A stretch of 22,840 nucleotides of DNA from Candidatus Scatomorpha stercoravium (GTDB lineage Bacteria > Bacillota > Clostridia > Oscillospirales > Oscillospiraceae), in contig DVKN01000235.1 in NCBI GenBank assembly GCA_018716005.1, forward strand, positions 1 to 22,840. The letters are read 5' to 3'. The notes beneath the pieces were generated by a model. The model saw only the letters and a program-made list of their open reading frames with translations, was not told the origin of the DNA and did not search any database. A program made the position numbers and the translations under genes. Shown one piece after another: positions 6,914 through 14,462 of the stretch (position 1 is the stretch's first letter; every line of letters starts with the position of its first letter).

Positions 6914-7780
6914 TTATTTCCGCTCCCTGCGGTTCTTCTTAAGCTTGAGGCGCAGGGAATCCGCTATCATGGCGATGAACTCGCTGTTGGTGGGCTTGCC
7001 CTTCAGGTTGCTGACGGTGTAGCCGAAAAAGCTCTGCAGCGTCTCTATGTCGCCGCGGTCCCAGGCCACCTCTATCGCGTGGCGAATCGCGCGCTCGACG
7101 CGGGAGGAGGTCGTGGAGAAGGTCTTGGCCACCGTGGGATAGAGCACCTTCGTCACGGCGCTCATGATTTCCTCGTCCTCAATCGCGAGTATGATGGCCT
7201 CGCGCAGGTACTTGTAGCCCTTGATGTGGGCCGGCACGCCGATGTCGTGGATAATCTCGGTGACCATCTCCTCGAGATCGGGCTGCGGCTCTTCGTGCTG
7301 GGCCGGCTCGCTGCGCTGGGCCGGCTCGCTGCGCTGGGGCTGCTCGCCGCGCGCGGCGGGCTCGCCGCACGGGATGGGCTCGCTGCACGGGATGGGCTCG
7401 CTGCTCGGCGTGAACAGGGTCCTGCTCACGTAGCGGACGACGCCGCTCTCCAGGTACGGTATGGCGAAAACATCGTCGGCCCCAAGGTCGCCCAGCTGAC
7501 TGAAAATCCTGTCGCCGAGGAACTCCGACGTCGCGATGATGAGGCACTCCGGCAGCTCCTCGCGCGTTCGTTGGATGAGCGTCAGGCCGTCCAGCTTGGG
7601 CAGGACCGTGTTGCTTACGAGCACCTGCGGGCGCGTCTCCAGGACGAGCTTCAGCGCGGTCTCGCCGTCCGTGGCCGGGACGGCGGAGCCGAAGCCTTTA
7701 GCCTTGGAAAATGCTTCCGAAAGTGCTTGGGCCCTCTCCTGAGAGGGGTCGGCGATGATTACGTTTGCCTTGGTTACCAT
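6914..7780 (-). CDS. spo0A: Spo0A sporulation transcription factor with degenerate receiver
   Basis: A 288-residue protein (B. subtilis Spo0A is 267). The C-terminal domain, about residues 170-285, is unmistakable Spo0A: IHDIGVPAHIKGYKYLREAI, TKVLYPTVAKTF, SSRVERAIRHAIEVAW and KPTNSEFIAMIAD. The N-terminal receiver keeps its fold and LDGL but has lost key residues by alignment to B. subtilis Spo0A: the phosphoacceptor Asp is Asn57 (VLVSNTVLP), the second pocket Asp is Pro12 (IIADPSQ) and the conserved Lys is Ile107 (FAIPYL); Asp11 and Thr84 remain. The linker (126-161) is a Ser-Glu-Pro-rich hexapeptide repeat. GGAGG lies 9 bases before ATG 7780. The usual neighbour spoIVB is absent here. Either phosphorylation-independent Spo0A or a paralogue of a normal copy elsewhere. 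Confidence 0.95.
   Translation of the reverse strand: MVTKANVIIADPSQERAQALSEAFSKAKGFGSAVPATDGETALKLVLETRPQVLVSNTVLPKLDGLTLIQRTREELPECLIIATSEFLGDRIFSQLGDLGADDVFAIPYLESGVVRYVSRTLFTPSSEPIPCSEPIPCGEPAARGEQPQRSEPAQRSEPAQHEEPQPDLEEMVTEIIHDIGVPAHIKGYKYLREAIILAIEDEEIMSAVTKVLYPTVAKTFSTTSSRVERAIRHAIEVAWDRGDIETLQSFFGYTVSNLKGKPTNSEFIAMIADSLRLKLKKNRRERK
7280..7405 (-). repeat. 18-bp tandem repeats encoding the Spo0A linker
   Basis: Six consecutive 18-bp units run from 7298 to 7405, with a degenerate seventh at 7280-7297. Two adjacent units at 7298-7333 are identical (ctgggccggctcgctgcg) and two at 7370-7405 differ by one base. Each unit encodes six residues of the form x-S/G-E-P/Q-x-x. The units are in frame, so copy-number change would lengthen or shorten the linker by six residues without breaking the protein. 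Confidence 0.85.
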
Positions 7781-7856
7781 AATCCAACCTCCGATAAAAA
7801 TACATTTGCGGACTGCAATCTATGTATTACGCAGCTTTTCCGTATGGGCTACATAT

Positions 7857-7885
7857 AATTTAGCATAAGGTGGATTATATTGCAA
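7857..7885 (-). promoter_or_regulatory. Candidate sigma-A promoter of spo0A
   Basis: On the minus strand, TTGCAA (7885-7880), a 17-bp spacer and TAAATT (7862-7857), with TGC directly before the -10 element (extended -10). Start of transcription would be near 7850, about 70 bases before the ATG. Each hexamer matches consensus at four of six bases. I did not find a convincing sigma-H promoter. A second TATAAT lies at 7879-7874 without a matching -35. Confidence 0.4.
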
Positions 7886-7935
7886 CAACTAATTGGATTC
7901 CCAAAGGGAGATTTTATTTACATAATTACCCCAAA

Positions 7936-7992
7936 ATTGACACCAGGCGAACGTATGCCTTTCGTTTTGACAAGGTTCGACCTAAATCGACA
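7936..7992 (-). promoter_or_regulatory. Cluster of four 0A-box-like sequences upstream of spo0A
   Basis: On the minus strand there are TGTCGAt (7992-7986), gGTCGAA (7982-7976), TGTCaAA (7972-7966) and TGTCaAt (7942-7936), compared with the known Spo0A target TGTCGAA (lower case marks mismatches). The first three are 10 bp apart and the fourth is 30 bp further, so all would lie on one helical face. They are 50-110 bp upstream of the candidate promoter. The 221-bp region 7781-8001 is AT-rich against its surroundings and holds no gene. Confidence 0.5.
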
Positions 7993-8001
7993 AAATTCCC
8001 C

Positions 8002-8523
8002 TCAACGGAAAACTTCCGAATTTTTGATAAAGTACTCGACGCCGGAGTACACCGTAGTCAGCACGACGACTATCCAGCAGGCGGCGGTGACGGCCTCGGG
8101 CACGGGCAGCATCATGATGCAGAAGCCGACCATGGTCGAGGCGGTCTTTATCTTGCCGGACCAGGCGGCGGCTATGACCTTGCCGCCCTCGACGGCGACG
8201 AGGCGCAGGCCCGTGACGGCGAGCTCGCGCGCCACGACGATTATGGCGGCCCAGGCGGGCATATAGCCCCAGTCGAGGAAGACCAGCATGACGGAGATGA
8301 CGAGCAGCTTGTCCGCCAGCGGGTCCATGAACTTGCCGAAGTTGCTGACCTGGTTGTAGTGGCGGGCTATGTAGCCGTCGGCGAAGTCCGAGAGCGAGGC
8401 GATGATGAAGACGGCCAGCGCCCAGTACATATGCCCGGCGAAGTCCAGGTACATGAGCACGAGCACGACGGGGATGAGCAGTATGCGTACTACGGTTATC
8501 TTGCTTGCGGTGGTGAGTTTCAT
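8002..8523 (-). CDS. pgsA: CDP-diacylglycerol-glycerol-3-phosphate 3-phosphatidyltransferase
   Basis: A 173-residue integral membrane enzyme that makes phosphatidylglycerol phosphate from CDP-diacylglycerol and glycerol-3-phosphate. The full CDP-alcohol phosphotransferase motif is present: Asp46, Asp49-Gly50, Ala53-Arg54, Gly63, Asp67, Asp71. Several hydrophobic helices follow the usual pattern (VVRILLIPVVLVLMYL, YWALAVFIIASL and others). ATG 8523 overlaps the rimO stop as ATGA; a much longer in-frame extension to 8727 lies inside rimO and is discarded. rimO-pgsA pairing near recA is common in Firmicutes. No strong terminator was seen after its stop; only a 5-bp stem. Confidence 0.95.
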   Translation of the reverse strand: MKLTTASKITVVRILLIPVVLVLMYLDFAGHMYWALAVFIIASLSDFADGYIARHYNQVSNFGKFMDPLADKLLVISVMLVFLDWGYMPAWAAIIVVARELAVTGLRLVAVEGGKVIAAAWSGKIKTASTMVGFCIMMLPVPEAVTAACWIVVVLTTVYSGVEYFIKNSEVFR

Positions 8524-9827
8524 TCTGTCCTGCCTCTCAATACGCCGTCCTCGGCGGAAATTACGGTTATATCCACGATGTCGCCGGGGGAGACGTCCCC
8601 CTCGAAGACCACGGCCCCGTCTATGCCGGGGGAGTCGAAGTAGGCGCGGCCCACGGGCTCGCCGGTCTCGGCGTCGTAGCCGTCGCAGATGGCGGAGACG
8701 GTCCTGCCCGCGAGGGAGGACTCCCACTCGTCCATGATGCCGGCCTGGAGCTCCTGAATCTTTTCCGCGCGGCGGCGGGCGGTCTCGGCGTCGGCGTGCT
8801 CCATGGCGGCGGCGGGCGTGCCCTCCTCGGGGGAGAAGGGGAAGACGCCGGCGCGCTCTATCCTAGCCTCGCGCAGGAACTCGCAGAGCTCCTCGAACTC
8901 CGCCTCGCCCTCGCCGGGCAGGCCGGAGATGAGGCTCGTGCGCAGTACGAGCCCGGGTATGCGCCCGCGCAGCTTTTTGAAGAGCGCGCGTATCTCATCG
9001 CCGGTGTCGCGCCGGTTCATGAGCTTGAGTATGCGGTCGTTGATGTGCTGTATCGGTATGTCGAGGTACTTCACTATCTTCGGCTCACCGGCTATGACGT
9101 CAATGAGCTCGTCCGTGAGCTCGTGGGGGTAGAGGTAGTGGAGGCGTATCCAGTCGATGCCGTCAATTTTGCACAGCTCGCGGAGCAGCCGCGCGAGGTC
9201 CCAGCCGGGGATGTCCTTCCCGTAGCGGGTGAGGTCCTGCGCGACGAGGATAATCTCGCGGTAGCCGTAGGAGGCGAGCTTCTCGGCCTCGGCGAGTATC
9301 TTCTCCGGCGCGCGGGAGCGGAAGCGGCCGCGTATGCGCGGGATGACGCAGTAGGAGCAGCGGTTGTCGCAGCCCTCGGCAATGAGCAGATAGGCCCAGG
9401 CGGGGCCGGTGCTTATCATGCGCGGACACTCGCTGACGGGGGCGGAGTTGTCGCCCATGAGGACGGGCCTCCCGCCCGCGGCGGCGCGCTCGAGCGCCTC
9501 GGCTATGTCCTCGCAGGAGCCGACGCCAACGACGCCGTCGACCTCGGGCATCTCCGAGAGTATCTCCCCGGCGTAGAGCTGCGGGAGGCAGCCGGCGGCG
9601 ACGATGGTCTTGAGGGAGCCGGTCTTCTTGAACTCGGCGCACTCGAGCAGGGTGTTGACGGCCTCCTGGCGCGCGTCCTCTATGAACGCGCAGGTGTTTA
9701 CCACCACGGCCTCGGCCTCGTCCAAATCCGTGGTTATGTCGTGCCCCGCCTCGCGCAGGAGGTGGAGCATCTGCTCGGCCGAGACCTGGTTTTTCGGGCA
9801 GCCGAGGGATATCATTGCGACCTTCAT
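8520..9827 (-). CDS. rimO: Ribosomal protein S12 methylthiotransferase
   Basis: A 435-residue radical-SAM enzyme that methylthiolates an aspartate of ribosomal protein uS12. The N-terminal cluster-binding cysteines are Cys10 (MISLGCPKNQ), Cys46 (VVNTCAFIED) and Cys80 (VAAGCLPQ). The radical-SAM cysteines are Cys153, Cys157 and Cys160 in EGCDNRCSYC. A C-terminal TRAM domain ends the protein. SLGCPKN is characteristic of RimO rather than MiaB. ATG 9827 overlaps the recX stop (ATGA) and GGAG lies about 9 bases upstream; an in-frame extension to 10019 is discarded. Confidence 0.95.
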   Translation of the reverse strand: MKVAMISLGCPKNQVSAEQMLHLLREAGHDITTDLDEAEAVVVNTCAFIEDARQEAVNTLLECAEFKKTGSLKTIVAAGCLPQLYAGEILSEMPEVDGVVGVGSCEDIAEALERAAAGGRPVLMGDNSAPVSECPRMISTGPAWAYLLIAEGCDNRCSYCVIPRIRGRFRSRAPEKILAEAEKLASYGYREIILVAQDLTRYGKDIPGWDLARLLRELCKIDGIDWIRLHYLYPHELTDELIDVIAGEPKIVKYLDIPIQHINDRILKLMNRRDTGDEIRALFKKLRGRIPGLVLRTSLISGLPGEGEAEFEELCEFLREARIERAGVFPFSPEEGTPAAAMEHADAETARRRAEKIQELQAGIMDEWESSLAGRTVSAICDGYDAETGEPVGRAYFDSPGIDGAVVFEGDVSPGDIVDITVISAEDGVLRGRTE

Positions 9828-10312
9828 TCGTTGTTCTCCGTTTCTGCCAAATAGCGTTCCATGGCGGCCCTGACCTCGTCCCAGCCGAAGCCGCGGCGTA
9901 TGAGCGCGGCGCTTGCCTTTCGCGCGGCGTCGGGGCCGGACGCGCCGCGCATCTTCGCGGCGAAGAGCCTGTACGCGGCGTCGGAATTGTCCGGGACCGC
10001 GTCCAGCGCGGCGTCCCACAGCTCGCGGCCAAGCCTGCGGCGGCGCAGCTCCTCGCGTATCCGCGCTGCGCCGTAGCCCTTGGCGGCGTAGTGCCGCGCG
10101 ACCATGGCGGCGTAGTTTTCGTCGTTTATGAAGCCGTATTCGACCATGCGAGCCGCCGCGGCTTCGGCGTCGGCGCGCTCCGCGCCCTTCTCGACGAGCT
10201 TTTCCGTGAGCTCGGCAGTGCCGTAGTCACGGCGCTCGAGCAGGGCGAGGGCCTTCCTGCGCACGGCCTCCGGGGTGGAGAGGGGCGCGGCGCTCCCGGC
10301 GGGCTTCGTCAT
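9824..10312 (-). CDS. recX: RecX regulatory protein
   Basis: A 162-residue, Arg- and Ala-rich, helical protein with the repeated three-helix pattern of RecX: ALALLERRDYGTAELTEKL, then VEYGFINDENYAAMVARHY, GYGAARIREELRRRRL and a last repeat ending IRRGFGWDEVRAAME. RecX binds RecA filaments and inhibits or modulates them. ATG 10312 overlaps the recA stop (ATGA), with GAGGGCG just upstream inside recA; placement directly after recA is the classic context. An in-frame extension to 10513 lies inside recA and is not used. Confidence 0.93.
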   Translation of the reverse strand: MTKPAGSAAPLSTPEAVRRKALALLERRDYGTAELTEKLVEKGAERADAEAAAARMVEYGFINDENYAAMVARHYAAKGYGAARIREELRRRRLGRELWDAALDAVPDNSDAAYRLFAAKMRGASGPDAARKASAALIRRGFGWDEVRAAMERYLAETENNE

Positions 10313-11415
10313 TCGCCCTCGTCGAAGTCGTCGGCGCTCACGTCGACGGCGCGCCCGGCGGCGATGGCGGCCTTGCGGGCCTGGGGTGTCATGAGCTTGT
10401 GGGCGTTCTCGCGTATCTGCTGCTCGAGTTTGTCGCAGACCTCGGGGTTCTCGAGGAGGTAGTTCCGCACGTTGTCGCGGCCCTGGAAGCGCTGGTCGCC
10501 GACCGTGAACCACGCGCCGGCCTTGTCGATGAGGCCGAGCTTGCCCGCGAGGTCGATTATCTCGCCGACCTTGCTGATGCCCTGGCCGTAGAGGATGTCG
10601 AACTCCGCCTCCTTGAAGGGGGGCGCGACCTTGTTCTTGACTATCTTGGCGCGGGTGCGGTTGCCGACCATCTCGCTGCCGTTCTTGAGCGTCTCTATGC
10701 GGCGCATATCGATGCGCACGCTCGCGAAGTACTTGAGCGCGCGGCCGCCGGGGGTCGTCTCAGGGTTGCCGTACATGACGCCTATCTTCTCGCGCAGCTG
10801 GTTGATGAAGATGACGATGCAGCCGGTCTTGCTGACGACGCCGGCGAGCTTCCTGAGCGCTTGGCTCATGAGGCGCGCGACGACGCCGACGCTGCTCTCG
10901 CCCATCTCGCCCTCGAGCTCGCTGCGGGGCAGCAGGGCGGCGACGGAGTCAATCACGATGACGTCCAGAGCGCCGGAGCGCACGAGCTGCTCGGTTATCT
11001 CGAGCGCCTGCTCGCCGGTATCCGGCTGGGAGATAAGCAGCTCGTCTATGTCGACGCCGAGGGCCCGGGCGTAGGCGGGCTCGAGCGCGTGCTCGACGTC
11101 TATGTACGCGGCCTCGCCGCCGCCCTTCTGCGCGGAGGCGACGATGTGCAGCGCGAGCGTGGTCTTGCCGCAGCTCTCGGGGCCGTATATCTCGACTATG
11201 CGCCCGCGCGGGACGCCGCCTATGCCGAGCGCGAGGTCGAGCGAGAGGGAGCCCGTCGGTATGGCCTCGACGTTCACGGGTATGTCGTCGCCCAGGCGCA
11301 TTATCGCGCCTTTGCCGAAGTTCTTCTCTATCTGCGCTATCGCCGTCTCAAGGGCCTTGCGCTTGTCCTCCGCCGGCGAAGGCGAAGCCGCCGGGGCCTT
11401 CTTTTTATCAGCCAT
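10309..11415 (-). CDS. recA: Recombinase RecA
   Basis: A 368-residue recombinase with all core RecA elements: GKGAIMRLGD near residue 35, Walker A GPESCGKTT (78-86), DVEHALEP, Walker B VIVIDSVAALLP, loop regions around EGEMGESSVG, and FINQLREKIGVMYGNPETTPGG. Walker A has Cys82 where most RecA proteins have Ser. GAGGTG lies 6 bases before ATG 11415. The 47-bp gap to prmC shows neither a clear promoter nor a GAAC-N4-GTTC-like LexA site, so transcription probably comes from upstream. It begins the overlapping chain recA-recX-rimO-pgsA. Confidence 0.98.
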   Translation of the reverse strand: MADKKKAPAASPSPAEDKRKALETAIAQIEKNFGKGAIMRLGDDIPVNVEAIPTGSLSLDLALGIGGVPRGRIVEIYGPESCGKTTLALHIVASAQKGGGEAAYIDVEHALEPAYARALGVDIDELLISQPDTGEQALEITEQLVRSGALDVIVIDSVAALLPRSELEGEMGESSVGVVARLMSQALRKLAGVVSKTGCIVIFINQLREKIGVMYGNPETTPGGRALKYFASVRIDMRRIETLKNGSEMVGNRTRAKIVKNKVAPPFKEAEFDILYGQGISKVGEIIDLAGKLGLIDKAGAWFTVGDQRFQGRDNVRNYLLENPEVCDKLEQQIRENAHKLMTPQARKAAIAAGRAVDVSADDFDEGE

Positions 11416-11462
11416 AATTTACACCTCGTTAATTAGAAATCGGTTAATGGCGCCGTGCGCGC

Positions 11463-12320
11463 TCAGTTGTACGCCGCGACGACGCGTTCTACGCCGCGGG
11501 TGTCCTCTATGCTCGCGGCGTCGTGGAGGCCGGCCATGCGCATGAGGTCCTTGACCTCGCCGGCCTGGCCCTCGCCGACCTCGAACATCATCGCCGCGCC
11601 GGGGCGCAGGGCGCCGGCCCAGTTCCTGAGTATGGCGCGGTAGAAGTCCAGCCCGTCCTCGCCGCCGTCGAGCGCCCATATCGGCTCGTAGTCACGCACG
11701 GAGGCGTCGAGCGTCATGATGTCGAAGCTCGCGATGTAGGGCGGGTTCGAGACGATGAGGTCGAAGGAGCCGAGCGAGACGGGCGGGGCCTTCATGGCGT
11801 CGCACAGGAGGTAGCTCACGTGCCCGGCGAGATTGTTCCTGACAGCGTTGCGGCGGCTTATTTCGATGGCGTCGCCGCTTATGTCCGCGAGGACGGCGTG
11901 CGCCCTCGGCAGGGCGTCGGCTATGGCGAGGCCGATGCAGCCTGTGCCGCAGCACAGGTCGAGCACGCGCCCGTCGCGCCGCCGCCGCTCGAGGAAGGCT
12001 ATCGCCTCCCCGGCCAGCACCTCCGTGTCCGCGCGCGGGATGAGCACCTCGGGGCTCACCTCCATCGGCAGGCCGCGGAACTCCCACACGCCGGTTATGT
12101 AGGCCACCGGCTCGCCGGCGAGGCGGCGGGAGAGCATCTCCCCGACGCGGCGCTCGACCTCGTCGGTGCCGTAGAGCGTGAGGTCGCGCAGCAGCTGCGC
12201 CGTCGTCTTGCCGGAGGCGGTGGCGACAATCAGCCTAGCCTCCACGTCCGCCGCCTCAACCCCGGCGGCGCGCAGCGCGTTGCGCGCGGAAATATACAGT
12301 TCGCTGTATCTGCGCGGCAC
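11463..12320 (-). CDS. prmC: Release-factor glutamine methyltransferase
   Basis: A 285-residue SAM-dependent enzyme that N5-methylates the GGQ glutamine of peptide release factors. Visible motifs: the PrmC-specific IPRADTE, SAM-binding motif I LDLCCGTGCIGLA, acidic LADIS, and the catalytic NPPY (Asn192-Tyr195). The helical N-terminal domain precedes them. GTG 12320 is chosen because GGGGGGA lies 6 bases before it; GTG 12344 is in frame but has no SD. prmC usually sits next to prfA; here it is followed by recA and prfA is not in the window. The upstream yqhQ is its usual partner in Firmicutes. Confidence 0.95.
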   Translation of the reverse strand: MPRRYSELYISARNALRAAGVEAADVEARLIVATASGKTTAQLLRDLTLYGTDEVERRVGEMLSRRLAGEPVAYITGVWEFRGLPMEVSPEVLIPRADTEVLAGEAIAFLERRRRDGRVLDLCCGTGCIGLAIADALPRAHAVLADISGDAIEISRRNAVRNNLAGHVSYLLCDAMKAPPVSLGSFDLIVSNPPYIASFDIMTLDASVRDYEPIWALDGGEDGLDFYRAILRNWAGALRPGAAMMFEVGEGQAGEVKDLMRMAGLHDAASIEDTRGVERVVAAYN

Positions 12321-12378
12321 GAAAATCCCCCCCGGAATGAGCACGTGGCTCAGTTATATGCCCTGCGGTATAAATTGC

Positions 12379-12396
12379 GCTCTGCGTGAGCAGAGC
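12379..12396 (-). promoter_or_regulatory. Intercistronic hairpin between yqhQ and prmC
   Basis: A 7-bp perfect stem (GCTCTGC / GCAGAGC) with a 4-base loop, 7 bases after the yqhQ stop codon. It is followed on the minus strand by GCAATTTATA, too short a T tract for a strong terminator. It could be a weak attenuator or an RNA processing/stability element. Confidence 0.35.
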
Positions 12397-12402
12397 CGCG
12401 CC

Positions 12403-13356
12403 TTACCAGGCGTCCCTGCCCTTTTCCTCGGGTATTACCAGCTCCATCGCGCGGATGGCGCACTCTATCATCCCGTCGTCGGGCTCGTTCGTCGTGAGGC
12501 GCTGCAATTGCTTGCCGGGCCAGGTGACTATGCGCGAGACTATGTTCGTATCATGGCGGCCCGCCCAGCGGTTGAGCTCGTAGGCGAGGGCTATGATGAC
12601 GGGCAGGAGCAGCAGCCTCAGCCCCGCGCGCAGGAGCATATTGTCGACCTGGATGAGCAGGCCGGCCATTATGCCGAGGATAATCACCACGAGCAGGAAG
12701 CTCGTGCCGCAGCGGGGATGGAAGCGGCTCTGCGGGCGCACGTTCTCCACGGTGAGCGGCAGGCCCTTCTCGTAGCAGAAGATGGTCTTGTGCTCCGCGC
12801 CGTGGTAGGCGAAGAGCCGCTTTATCTCCTTCATGTGCGCCACGAGCCCGAGATAGACGAGGAAGATGACTATCTTCACCGCGCCCTCGATGAGGCTGCG
12901 CAGGGTGTAGCGCCCCTCGAGGCCGGGTATCAGCCCCGCGATGAGCGTGGGCAGGAAGATGAAGAGCGCGAGCGCCAGGAGCACGCCGAGGAAGGCGGCG
13001 CAGCCGATTACTATCTTCTCGGCCTTCTCGCTGCCGAGGCGCTTCTCGAGCCAGAGGTCGAACTTCGTCGGTTCCTCCTGCTGGTCCTCGGGCAGGAGGC
13101 TCGCGGAGTAGGTGAGGGCCTTCATGCCCTTGACGAGCGAGTCCGCGAGCGTGACGACGCCGCGTATCAGCGGCCAGCCGAGCGCGGGATGGCGGTCCTT
13201 TACAAGGTTCAGGGGCTCGACCTTTTCGACGATGCCGTTTTCCGTCCGGCAGACGACGGCCTGCTTGTCCGGCCCGCGCATGAGGATGCCCTCCATGAGC
13301 GCCTGGCCGCCTATCATGGTGCGGAAGCAGACCTGATCGGTATTGTTGTTTGACAT
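12403..13356 (-). CDS. yqhQ: DUF1385 family membrane protein (YqhQ-like)
   Basis: A 317-residue protein of unknown biochemical function. The family signature GGQALMEGILMRGP is at residues 16-29. Transmembrane segments include VIGCAAFLGVLLALALFIFL, AVKIVIFLVYLGLVAHM, SFLLVVIILGIMAGLLI and LRLLLLPVIIALAYEL. Between them are the conserved AYHGAEHKTIFCYE and RFHPRCGTSFL, whose His and Cys residues look like a metal or catalytic site (inference). GGAA lies before ATG 13356. It is 15 bp after the kinase gene and 82 bp before prmC, matching the common yqhQ-prmC order. Confidence 0.93.
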   Translation of the reverse strand: MSNNNTDQVCFRTMIGGQALMEGILMRGPDKQAVVCRTENGIVEKVEPLNLVKDRHPALGWPLIRGVVTLADSLVKGMKALTYSASLLPEDQQEEPTKFDLWLEKRLGSEKAEKIVIGCAAFLGVLLALALFIFLPTLIAGLIPGLEGRYTLRSLIEGAVKIVIFLVYLGLVAHMKEIKRLFAYHGAEHKTIFCYEKGLPLTVENVRPQSRFHPRCGTSFLLVVIILGIMAGLLIQVDNMLLRAGLRLLLLPVIIALAYELNRWAGRHDTNIVSRIVTWPGKQLQRLTTNEPDDGMIECAIRAMELVIPEEKGRDAW

Positions 13357-13371
13357 TGCGATTTCCTTTGC

Positions 13372-14460
13372 TTATTGAGTTTCCACCGGCAGCAGCACGG
13401 TGACGAGGGCGCCGCCCCCCGGCGCGTTCTCCACCTTGAGCTTGCCCGAGTGCCGCGCGACAATCTCGTCGCAGACGGCGAGGCCTATGCCGCTGCCCCT
13501 CTCTTTCCCCCGGCCCTTATAGAAGCGCTCCTTCACGTGCGGCAGGTCCTCGGCGGCGATGCCGGGGCCGTGGTCGCGCACGCTTATGCGCACGTATTCG
13601 CCCTCCTGGACGCAGGCGACCTCGATGCTGCGGCCGCTGCGGCCGTATTTGGCGGCGTTGTCAAGTATGTTCAGCACGACCTGCTTGAGCCGTCGCGGGT
13701 CCGCCGTCACGAAGGGCAGCCTGTCGCGCGGCGGCTTCCAGCGCAGCGCGAGGCCGTCCTTGACGAGGAGCTTGCTGTAGGTGAAGCAGACCTCCTCCAT
13801 GAGCTCGGCGACGTCGACCTGCTCGAGCGAGAGCGTGAAGCGCCCGTCGCGCATCCGAGTGAACTCCAGGAGGTCCTCAACCATGGCGGTGAGGCGGCCG
13901 GACTCGCGCGAGATTATCTCGAGCCCGCGCCGGAAGTCCCCCTCCTGCGGCGCGTCGGCGATGAGCGTCTCGCTCCAGCCGGTGATGGCCGTGAGCGGGG
14001 TGCGCAGCTCGTGGGAGATGGAGGATATGAACTCGTTCTGCACCCGGTCGGCGCGGCCTATCTTGACGCTCATGTCGTTGATGGCGTCCGTGAGCTCGCC
14101 AATCTCGTCGTCGCGCAGCCGCTCGGCGAGGGCGCCGTAGCTGCCGTCGGCGATGTGCCTCGCCGTGTCGCCGAGGCCGAGTATGGGGCTCGTGACCCTC
14201 TCGCGGAACCAGAGGTTCGTGAGGAGCAGCAGCGCCGCGGTCAGCACGCAGAACACCGCCGACCAGAGCACGCTCCCCGCCAGCGCGAAGACGAAGGTCA
14301 GCACGACCCCGGCCGCCGCGGAGCAGCTGAGCAGGAGGAAGGCCCCCTTCAGGCCGCGCAGCCGGCCGGAGCAGGCGGAAATGAGGGCGCGCAGCCGCTC
14401 CTGCGCCCCGCCCGGGCCGCCGCCCGGGGCCGGCGAAGCCGGAACCTTATCGCCCTCCAT
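13372..14460 (-). CDS. Sensor histidine kinase without periplasmic domain
   Basis: A 362-residue kinase. A Pro/Gly-rich cytoplasmic N-terminus is followed by two adjacent transmembrane helices (SAAAGVVLTFVFALAG and VLWSAVFCVLTAALLLL) with almost no loop, so any signal is probably sensed at or inside the membrane. Then come HAMP, HisKA with His150 in SISHELRTPLTAI, and the ATPase domain with DNAAKYG, DHGPGIAAEDLP and GSGIGLAV. ATG 14460 is 2 bases after the regulator's stop; GTG 14475 in frame would overlap it and has no SD. Its partner is the regulator just upstream. Confidence 0.93.
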   Translation of the reverse strand: MEGDKVPASPAPGGGPGGAQERLRALISACSGRLRGLKGAFLLLSCSAAAGVVLTFVFALAGSVLWSAVFCVLTAALLLLTNLWFRERVTSPILGLGDTARHIADGSYGALAERLRDDEIGELTDAINDMSVKIGRADRVQNEFISSISHELRTPLTAITGWSETLIADAPQEGDFRRGLEIISRESGRLTAMVEDLLEFTRMRDGRFTLSLEQVDVAELMEEVCFTYSKLLVKDGLALRWKPPRDRLPFVTADPRRLKQVVLNILDNAAKYGRSGRSIEVACVQEGEYVRISVRDHGPGIAAEDLPHVKERFYKGRGKERGSGIGLAVCDEIVARHSGKLKVENAPGGGALVTVLLPVETQ

Positions 14461-14462
14461 GC

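Noticed and set aside
7781..7960. Sigma-H promoter for spo0A as in Bacillus
   Set aside because: No pair matching AGGAWWT and GAAT at 11-12 bp spacing could be found; a sigma-A extended -10 candidate fits better.
11416..11462. Possible SOS (LexA) box or promoter directly before recA
   Set aside because: Only AT-rich TTAA repeats are seen; no GAAC-N4-GTTC-like palindrome and no paired -35/-10.
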